Origin: Saccoglossus kowalevskii
Lineage: Eukaryota; Hemichordata; Enteropneusta; Harrimaniidae
DNA length: 14,136 nt
NCBI RefSeq assembly: GCF_000003605.2
Contig: NW_003156234.1
Span: forward strand, 54,719-68,854
Direction of reading: 5' to 3'
The translations under genes were made by a program, and so were the position numbers. The notes under the pieces were generated by a model. It searched no databases. It saw only the letters and a list, made by a program, of their open reading frames with translations, and was not told the DNA's origin. Shown here in pieces: positions 6,761 to 14,136 of the stretch (position 1 is its first letter; the number at the start of each line of letters is the position of its first letter).

Positions 6761-7559
6761 AATTATTTAAGATAACAGATGATGTCATAGACTTCAAAGG
6801 TCTATTGTTTATCCTAATGATAGTCTATTGTTATGATAAATAGTTCACAGTTTGGGGTTGGAAACAATATTAAGTGACGTAATCTTTTGTTTCCTTTTGT
6901 TCTGCGCTCACCTGTATCTGTTAGCTGACCACATGAAGCTATGTAATAAATGGCTGTGGTTGTCAGAGGACGAGATAACCTTAATATGACATTAGATACA
7001 AAAATCTATGGACAGAATGATCTTGTTGTCGAAGGCGAATGAAATGCAAATTACGTTTGTCTGGCGCATTACAAGACAAAACTCGGGACTGTAGTGGAAC
7101 AATACACAACTCAAGGTCGGACGTCGTGATGAACCCCCTTTTTATAAAGAGGAAAAACGGCCATACAATATGTTGATCTTGTGGCCTGACCTTTAGTACC
7201 AAAAGCAGTATGTCGATAGTGGTTTGCGCTCGAAAAGTGGGGTGATTTAACATGGAATAACGGACATAATCTGAAATAAATCTTGATTTATGTCACTTCC
7301 TGTTGTTAATTGGGTTATATTTTCTCACAACTGAATCGTATATCTGTGTAAAAAAATGCGAGAATGTCAACGCTGTGAATACTGCGTTTACAACTGCGTC
7401 ATCTGCGTCGCTGTGTGCATTGAACCAAAATCAAAACAATTTTTGGAAGGAGTGATGTGACAAATTTGTCACTATTTTTGTGTTATTTGTTATATCGACT
7501 ATCGTGTATTTAGGTTATTGTAAAGTAAAAGTAATTTAATTGAATAAACGCCTAGTGGT
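6761..7559. other. Unassigned sequence, nothing recognised
   Basis: A 90-codon open frame on the minus strand (6981-7253) has no domain I recognise and no exon signals. The stretch may include further decayed retrotransposon sequence, but I could not match it to pol. Confidence 0.4.
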
Positions 7560-7977
7560 TGTTTGGCAACTAGTGTACAGATGTACATGAATCAGGTCGT
7601 GGTTTAATTAGCAGTGTGCTGGTATGCGAGTGCGAATTGGAATAATGTATGCACTTACAGGTGGGTATATGGATTTGAACTATTGTATGCTGGAGTGATG
7701 ACAGCTTTTGTGATGACTATTTTTGTGATAGAAAGTAGGTCAGTGTGCTGGGTAATTTTGCAGTGTGATATGGACAGCTGTCCAGGAGTGAGCATCTCCT
7801 ACAATTCTACTCATGGTGACTCGCAAATATACACTCAACTGGCAAGGCGCTCATGCTTTGAGTTGGTGGTAGTCCGTGGTAATTTCGCTGTATATGTCAG
7901 CCAAGTATATAGAGTAGAGGTCTGCCAAATTGGTCTTGCGACCAGCTAATTTTGAGGTTTCATTCCCAGGACGGGAA
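7560..7977 (+). repeat. Composite interspersed repeat with tRNA-like modules, long copy
   Basis: Relatives lie at 161-345 (shorter, with two internal gaps) and 1487-1522 (tail only, opposite strand). Within it, about 7826-7886 reads like a tRNA: CAACTGGCAAGGCGCTC, then a loop CTTTGAG carrying TTG, then GTCCGTGGTAATTTC where the T-arm would be. A second tRNA-like stretch at about 7905-7977 ends in GAGGTTTCATTCCC. A perfect 12-bp palindrome GGACAGCTGTCC lies at 7772-7783. A 111-codon open frame (7614-7949) runs through the repeat but has no protein character and is not called as a gene. Most likely a SINE-like or composite element. Confidence 0.55.
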
Positions 7978-10110
7978 TTATCATATCAAAATAGTTTTTG
8001 GCATACATACACTGAAACTGCCCTGTTTTGTTTTGGAATAATATACTCTCATATCTACAAGCCAGATGTAATAAACAATCACAACTTATAATGCTATGGC
8101 CACTTGTTTAGACTGACAGCGTTAGTATGTAAACTATATACACTTTCTTGTGAATAAAATTTTGTCGAACTAATGAATGTGGCTATGTTCTCAGAATCCT
8201 AGTTTTTGTTGTTTTTCAAACCAAAATGTACAGATGTGTGAGAATATACCTGATAGATGATAGTGAAAAATAAGAATTACTGGTCAGTAAATCCTGAAAT
8301 TGTAGATAAAAGCGAAGCTACCTTCAGCACGGACTTAAAAGTTAACAGTGCATGAATGTGCTATCCTCAGCAATGCCAGAAATATTTATTTATTTAAGCT
8401 GCAGTTTTATATATATATATGCAAGTTGATGGGTATCCACCTAAAGTAAGGTCTTTGGTGGTTGAGACGCAACTTCATGATGAAGAACTGGCACCACTAC
8501 GCGTTAGTATTGAGAGTTCGTGGTGAGTGATCGAGTCATGACTTTATATTGGCAACAGGCACCCTAGCGCCCTCTATTGAACAGATAGGGAAATGTAATT
8601 AAGGGGTCATATTGCCCGTCAGAATGTTATCCAGTTTAATTTTGTTCATAAAACAAATGCACATATATTATAAAACGATGCGACGAAATTTGGTATACAA
8701 ACAACAGAAAATGCTTGAAAGCTCCTGAAAGAGATTTTATATAACCTGGATTTATAACAAGAATTCATCTCCCTTACCTTCCTCACTAGGTTTTGTCGAA
8801 AGACCCCCATATCATAAAATGCAGTGAAGTCGTCTACTTGTCCTCAAAAATGTTTCACAAAATTTCGCTGCTAAAATGGTAACCCGAATTATGTACAAAA
8901 TATCCGCCAAGATAAATCACACGTGCTTTCGTGTCGAAGCAATATTAGTGCCAAGAAACAATGGCACACTGTTCACTATGATACCAGTATCACAACCATC
9001 ACAAAACTAGTTAGTGAAAATAAAAAAAATGTATTAATCAGATGTCTGTGGTTAGATACTGTCAGTAGTAACAGGATAAAACAACTTCAACTTCACTTTC
9101 ACTAAATTGTGTTTGTTTTTTATGGTTTGTAAACATATGATTCTTTAATGATGAAAATAACAGTTTTCGATAACTACGTTAATCCAGGACTTATTCAAGT
9201 ACAATACTTCACAGTACAAATACTGAAATTTCTATTAATGATAACAAATAAACCACCATTCCACAGGAATTGTAAAGAATAGAATGGCATAAAGAAATAA
9301 AGGAATGCATGAAAGTATTAACAAGTCAATATCTGGGTCATGGTGGTTTACCATTACAAACTAGGACAGAAAAAGAAAATGCACTTGAGTATGCAATGGT
9401 CAATTGCCAATGTCAATATTTGAACAGAAATAACTGAAGATTAAACTAGGTTTGAAATAAAGACAATGAATAAACAGGCAACAGCTTATATCAGGCAGTG
9501 TATCGAACTGGATACAAAGATGCATCGTTACTCTGATGCTGTAAAAGATTTAAGATGGCATTCTTAACACCTGGTTTGGTCATTGCACAGCCATTGTTCG
9601 TACTTTCATTTTGCATTTTGTTTGTAAGTAGTTCATTTGCTATGGATACTCAAGTATGCACATTATATTTGAAATTAGTGTCCAGAGATTAGTTTAATAT
9701 AAGGTTGGTAGACAAGCAAATTGAGCTTCAAATTGGTTCCTGTTTTATCACACACTAGTACACTCCATATACCGGCATGCCTTCCATACAGTACTCATGT
9801 TGTACGGTTTTCAGTTAAATTGTAGTACCTATACTTCATTGACTGGCTCTCTCCGACACTGTACTGATCAGGGGTGATGCTAGACGTACAATCACCTACA
9901 GTATACTCCGAAAGTATGGAGATTGTGGTCAACATGAGCAGATCTCGTGATGGTCATGTGATGTACCTAATCATAGAATATACATTATAATCTTAGTGTT
10001 TCGCTCCCCAGCCAGAATCATTGGGGTTGGTGTAGCTTGGGTGACCTCAGCCAGAAAACACACTTGAGGGTGTTTGAGATGATGACAGCTGTGGTAATTC
10101 TGACACATCA
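7978..10110. other. Long unassigned AT-rich stretch
   Basis: No gene was recognised. It contains a (TA)n tract at about 8409-8420, a hairpin at 8437-8461 (CCACCTAAAG against CTTTGGTGG, one bulge), and a CTCF-like GCGCCCTCTATTG at 8567-8579. A short open frame at 8923-9105 has no recognisable domain. Confidence 0.45.
8437..8461. repeat. Short hairpin
   Basis: CCACCTAAAG and CTTTGGTGG pair over nine positions with one bulged T and a six-base loop. No known RNA family is recognised. Confidence 0.4.
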
Positions 10111-10120
10111 TGTCACATTG

Positions 10121-10169
10121 CTCTTACCATAGCGGAGTGTGCTAGCTTGCAACAACTTGCTGGTAAGAG
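10121..10169. repeat. Perfect 9-bp inverted repeat with 31-nt loop
   Basis: CTCTTACCA at 10121-10129 and TGGTAAGAG at 10161-10169 are exact complements. It is one of two such pairs within 140 bases. Confidence 0.6.
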
Positions 10170-10195
10170 TACGCTTCCTACTACCCTTATCATCC

Positions 10196-10258
10196 TTGGT
10201 GTCTGTTTTGACACATGCCCACGGGATAGGCTGATGGGAAACATATGTTAGACACCAA
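10196..10258. repeat. Perfect 9-bp inverted repeat with 45-nt loop
   Basis: TTGGTGTCT at 10196-10204 and AGACACCAA at 10250-10258 are exact complements. It follows the preceding hairpin by 26 bases. Confidence 0.55.
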
Positions 10259-10809
10259 AATCCCCACAGATTTACAGAAACATCAATCGGCAGTACAGTT
10301 TGACGTCTTTTTGCTTTACATCATGTACATACGACATGAGGGAGGTGCATCATTAATACCACCACTAACCTACAAGGAAGAGGACACTTCTGAACAGTCA
10401 GTAAACTGAACAGTGGAAATTCTTGACTGGGGAACATAACCTTAGAGTGCAATCACATAACAGGATACTGTGGCGTCTAGAAACCCGTATTCCAGAGCCA
10501 TGTGTCTTTTATTGGTAACTAATGAAAATGTTTATAGATGTATGTGCCGATTAGCTGGGTTACTCTGTCGCCAATTCGTCCTCCGCGCAATAATGAAACA
10601 AATTTCCATAACACTTGATGACAAATTATTTCCTTCTGGTATAGCTCAGTACAACCAAACCTTGCAAATGAAGTACTTGTACACATATGATAAACGATTT
10701 ACTGAAATATCAAATAAATAAAAGAAACAATACATAGCATTTCTCATCTCAACACTAACACATTATGGCATTATAAATCGACAACATAGCAATGATTGGT
10801 AGATTGACA

Positions 10810-10823
10810 ACGCCATCTAGTGG
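10810..10823 (-). promoter_or_regulatory. CTCF-like motif
   Basis: The minus strand reads CCACTAGATGGCGT, matching the bilaterian CTCF core CCASYAGRKGGCRS at 13 of 14 positions. Similar but weaker cores occur at 1314-1323, 8567-8580 and 11263-11272. Binding is inference from the motif only. Confidence 0.35.
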
Positions 10824-11262
10824 CAAAACAACTGACGTAATACAATACAGTGCAAGCAAGAAACCTATTACTAGCATATCAAATAATCACTGAGAAACCA
10901 TTAGATATGCGTAATCTGTGAAATATCATGTGAAATCATCACAGTAAAGTACTAAGTAAACAGGAATTCAAAGCACAAGTTATTGCATCATCAGTAAATA
11001 AACATTGCATGCTCCCAACCCAAATACATGAATTATCACTCAAAACTCAATCAAATGATTCATACCGTATTTGTAGATCTTTCCAAGCACAATCGACCTG
11101 CAGTATAATTGTATTACAAAGGCTCCGATGTTTATTGAATACGATTGGGCCAAAAAGTATTCGAAAGTCAATAATTCCACCAGCTCTCGCTAGTAGATAT
11201 GTGTAGTTGTGTGTTCGTTATCTGCTGCCTCCACAACAAAGTAATAAATGCAACTCGAACTA

Positions 11263-11272
11263 TAGGTGGCGC
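11263..11272 (+). promoter_or_regulatory. CTCF-like core TAGGTGGCGC
   Basis: Matches the right-hand part of the CTCF core (YAGRKGGCRS) exactly; the left CCAS part is poor. It is about 440 bases from the better match at 10810-10823 and on the opposite strand. Confidence 0.25.
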
Positions 11273-12247
11273 TTACCGTCAGCTAATAAATAACATATTT
11301 ATGAAAAATAAGATAGGGCTATAGTGCCTAGGATAAAATAATAAAGCAGTAATTTGGCCATAACAGATGCAAAACACTTTAGCAACTCAATGTCATTGTC
11401 TTTGATCATAATAACATAAATTGTCCTAGGGATGTCGCCAAGGATGATTACATTGAAACACTTTTCAATGGGCTGACTCATTGATATTTTACATGATATT
11501 TGTTATTAGTGTTTGAGTCTCTTCAAGAAATATTTTGGTTGTTTTGTCTTCGGATGCAGTTGGTCTTAAGCCAGGCCCTTCACTGATTATTTAACGGTAT
11601 TTCAGGTCTTAAGCAGCTTTTTCGATAATCTGTCTAGAACAAACAGTTTAAACTCTGCTTCTTGCCTTATTATACTTTTTTTAGGTCAATCAGTAGAATA
11701 AGTTGGAGATATGGCAAAAACTATGGACATTATTATTCAACAACTGTCTAATCATCTCTTGTAATTACGTATTTAGTTTTTTATTGATTTAGCTAGAAAT
11801 ACTATAAGTAGTAAATGACTGACACGTAACCAATATACCAGACAATGTAAATGTTGTATACCTATGACCAAGAATAACATTCATTAAGTTATCAGAGCTG
11901 GAATCATGTTATGCGAACTCGATTGCATTTAACGAACAACAGCAAATGTATACTATGACACGATGTGGTGTGTGTCAATGACGTCTATCATGTATATCAG
12001 TAAAGTGAATTGCATAGTAAATATACATTCAACAATCACATACATGTAATGTTTCCATAATAATTACACATTATTTCAGGACAATACTGTTTCATTCAAT
12101 CAATAACATATATAAATAAATACAATAAATAAATATAATAAATATTTTAAAGAAAATGTATGACTAATGTCTGAGACAAAAAGAGGGCGTTGATAAAAAG
12201 CTTTGTAACTTATGTCTGGCTAGCAGAGAAAGTTCAAAGAATATCTT

Positions 12248-12890
12248 TCATAATGTGTAAGTAGATTTTTGTATCTCAATTGCAGTTGGCATTATATGAT
12301 CATAACAATTTGGCGGCGGAAAGAGCATGACCGACACAACGTCCTTTTTAATGTTAAGTGCATTCATTGTATCATTATTAACCTTCAATATTGCAGTTTC
12401 TGTACTGCGATTGGCCCGGTACGCTGACTGATACTTGGCAAATAAATTGTTTGATGATACATAGTCACACACCTGATCAGCTACAATACGTTCTAGTATT
12501 TTGGATAAAAATGAAAGGTTAGAAACTGGACGATAATTTTTCAGCAAATTTTGATCAGATTTTTTTTTATTAAGAAGTGGTTTGACAATGGTGATTTTGT
12601 TGTGGAATTGTGCCAAAAGTTAAAGATTAATAAAAAAATTACGCGAGAAACAGAACAAGTATAAACATGTTACCTTTATGGAGCTTCGTAGGTAAAGTAT
12701 TCAAAGTACAAGATTTATTTGACGATTTTAATGACGTCATCAGAGGTAACTAATTTAAATGTAGACAAAAACGTATTCGGCGCTAATGGAGACTCAAATA
12801 AAGGTGTCAATCCATCCAGCAGCGCAGCTCTTTCCTCGAAATATAAATAAGAGTCACATAATTTTGTTGGAAATGTTGGCGATGAAAATG
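12248..12890 (-). pseudogene. LINE reverse transcriptase fragment (CR1/Jockey type)
   Basis: The clearest frame is 12616-12248 on the minus strand, 122 codons. It contains KNYRPVSNLSFLSKILERI, YQSAYRANRSTETAILK and VVSVML, which correspond to the N-terminal palm and fingers motifs of non-LTR reverse transcriptases. The frame breaks where the catalytic-site motif (L-S-A-A-F-D) should follow: the DNA there (CTTTCCGCCGC) still resembles that motif but is shifted by a small deletion. Upstream, homology continues in other frames, with PTFPTKLCDSYLYFEE, GLTPLFESPLAPN and VTSDDVIKIVK over about 12890-12730, then KSCTLNTLPTKLHKG, broken by stops and frameshifts. The rest of the palm (including Y-A/V-D-D), the thumb and the 3' end are missing. 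It is dead. Confidence 0.85.
12248..12890 (-). mobile_element. CR1/Jockey-like non-LTR retrotransposon remnant
   Basis: Extent is set by reverse-transcriptase homology. An upstream endonuclease domain could not be recognised in 12900-13300, and the 3' end was not found. Truncation inside the RT domain shows that it is not simply a normal 5'-truncated insertion. Confidence 0.7.
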
Positions 12891-13318
12891 TCATGATGGA
12901 CCGATATACCTATTTTTCGAACTGATCTTTTTAACTGAATAAGCTCGTCGGAATTATTTGAGTATCAGGCTGCTCATGGTTTGTCAACTAAATTCCTTGT
13001 AGTAAATGGGTGTCACTTCATCGAGAATTTCCGCCGAACAACTTTCTCGTTTATAAATGATCAGCTTATATTTAAAGTGCCGAAAAATTAAACCCGGCAC
13101 AGAACCAACACTTTTCAAGGTACCAGATTTCGGGCCAGCTCATGTTCAACGCGTCAGCTTTCAAAGAGAGAAGCGTCGGGTAAATATTCAAATATTTTGT
13201 CAACTTGAATAACGTTATGTAGAGACCATATAGTTATGTTATGTAAGAGATACTTCGGTCAAACAGGAAATAACGCAGCACTCACAAACAATTGTTTTTA
13301 ATTACGATGGTGTTGACT
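12891..13318. other. Possible upstream LINE sequence, too decayed to call
   Basis: This lies where the linker between endonuclease and reverse transcriptase of the LINE would be. The three minus-strand frames have many stops; short fragments are compatible with the linker but not convincing. No other feature seen. Confidence 0.3.
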
Positions 13319-13846
13319 TCATACTTCTGTGATCTTTTCTTGCAATTGGATCTGCGTAATAAGTGGGCGGTCAATATTTTGCGACCATGTTTTTTTAAAT
13401 GTTATGTCGTAATTATGACAATCGCGATAACTCGATATCGATATACACACAGAATTCTTGGAAAGTTCCATGGCAATAAATATCGGCCTTTCAACTTCAT
13501 CGACCACTGTACAAGTCAGACAAGTGAATGTAATTGTGCCATAAAACACATTTGATCGCGGCGACCAACTGAACCAGAAGGGATATATTTCGTATCTAAC
13601 TCCTGTACGATGAACTTGATAATATGTGTTTATTATAGCCCACTCTTCCTCGAGGAACGTGAGTGGCAATTTCGTCAAAGACGAGAAAAGTGAATAAAAA
13701 TGTGTCATATACACGCCAAAAGGGTATTTTGTGTACGCATTTTTCCCTTTATAACATAAAAATAATAATACTGATGTGCCTATAAATGATTTTGGGCCAT
13801 AAAATAAGAGCCATTTCAAAAGCACTTTAACCATTAGTTCATACAT
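13319..13846 (-). CDS. Unrecognised 175-residue open frame
   Basis: Starts at ATG 13846 and stops at TGA 13319-13321. I recognise no family. The N-terminal 35 residues include hydrophobic stretches (LLKWLLFYG, GTSVLLFLCY) that could form one membrane segment. The rest is aromatic-rich (YEIYPFWFSWSPRSN) with several Cys and a Lys/Gln-rich C-terminus. In AT-rich DNA a stop-free run of 175 codons is rare; a rough estimate from base composition gives well under one expected in this window. It may therefore be a real exon, a recently lost gene, or part of a mobile element. It lies upstream of the LINE remnant on the same strand but does not resemble LINE endonuclease. There is no clear promoter or splice evidence. 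Confidence 0.3.
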   Translation of the reverse strand: MYELMVKVLLKWLLFYGPKSFIGTSVLLFLCYKGKNAYTKYPFGVYMTHFYSLFSSLTKLPLTFLEEEWAIINTYYQVHRTGVRYEIYPFWFSWSPRSNVFYGTITFTCLTCTVVDEVERPIFIAMELSKNSVCISISSYRDCHNYDITFKKTWSQNIDRPLITQIQLQEKITEV

Positions 13847-14136
13847 ATAATGTCAAAGGTTCAATAACATCTTAAACGTTTGTTTGGTAATACAACAACA
13901 TTATATGTAATTATAATAATTATTACTTATAAATAAATGCTACGCAGTAATATGTATTTTGTATGAAATAATGCTTCAACATCAATTTCTATGAAACTAG
14001 TTTCCTATTTTCCCTCCCAAAGTTGTCCTTCGTAAAAAAAAATCCAAAATATAGGCGGGCCCTTAATAACAATAATTTGACACTTCATAGGCAGATATGG
14101 AACGGAATGATGACGTAATTACAAATGGCATCATCA
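13847..14136. other. AT-rich end of window, nothing recognised
   Basis: Low-complexity AT sequence upstream of the 175-codon frame. A CRE-like TGACGTAA is at 14111-14118. No gene seen. Confidence 0.4.

Larger units (their letters stand above)
10270..12247. other. Unassigned AT-rich stretch, no gene recognised
   Basis: Open frames at 10470-10721 (+), 11009-11206 (+) and 11299-11481 (-) are short, with no recognisable domain or convincing splice context. 12100-12150 is very AT-rich low-complexity sequence next to the truncated LINE. Apart from CTCF-like motifs I see nothing else. Confidence 0.45.

Noticed and set aside
6981-7253. 90-codon open frame on the - strand
   Set aside because: No recognisable domain, no exon signals, and not long enough to be significant alone.
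7614-7949. 111-codon open frame on the + strand
   Set aside because: It is contained in the tRNA-like composite repeat, and its relative at 161-345 does not keep the frame.
13292-13555. Open frame on the + strand (87 codons)
   Set aside because: It overlaps, in antisense, the much longer 175-codon frame and has no recognisable domain.

Overview
This looks like nuclear DNA of an invertebrate animal, most likely a lophotrochozoan such as a mollusc. It is AT-rich, genes are interrupted by introns, noncoding DNA dominates, and there are TTAGGG-type (CCCTAA) motifs and remnants of four unrelated classes of transposable element. No bacterial-style operons, ribosome binding sites or CRISPR arrays are present. 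The species call is inference.

Genes. The left 1.8 kb holds the 5' ends of two paralogous genes facing away from each other. On the + strand, 1659-1820 is a clear first coding exon of a 2-oxoglutarate/Fe(II)-dependent oxygenase of the isopenicillin-N-synthase-like class (N-terminal DIOX_N region), ending at a GTGAGT donor. On the - strand, 37-1 is the first 12 codons of a near-identical copy that runs off the window. The inverted arms 1-149 and 1547-1695 align without gaps with about 10 differences. The roughly 1.6 kb between the two start codons would serve both genes as a shared promoter. No later exon was found, so intron 1 is very long or the exon is orphaned.

Mobile elements. (1) 4850-5716, - strand: a decayed Merlin/ISXO2-like DDE transposase with a frameshift, an internal deletion that removes part of the catalytic core, and a stop. 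(2) 6209 to about 6700, + strand: a Ty3/Gypsy-type LTR retrotransposon remnant with a leucine-tRNA primer-binding site followed by a gag-like start full of stops. (3) 12248 to about 12890, - strand: a CR1/Jockey-type LINE reverse-transcriptase remnant. (4) tRNA-derived SINE-like sequences: two tRNA-like units in tandem at 3428-3603 (- strand), and a composite repeat at about 7560-7977 whose relatives lie at 161-345 and, as a short tail only, at 1487-1522.

Tandem arrays. Two minisatellites lie close together at 3827-4446 (a 61-bp unit with telomere-like CCCTAA motifs, then a 93-bp unit), followed by a GAGT/GT microsatellite at 4613-4662.

Right part. 7980-12240 is largely unrecognised AT-rich sequence with a few inverted repeats and CTCF-like motifs. 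At 13319-13846 (-) a 175-codon open frame is longer than expected by chance in such AT-rich DNA, but I do not recognise it. I found no convincing novel multi-gene system. The most interesting points are the divergent oxygenase pair, the tRNA-like repeat family that shares sequence with its 5' leader, and the orphan ORF.
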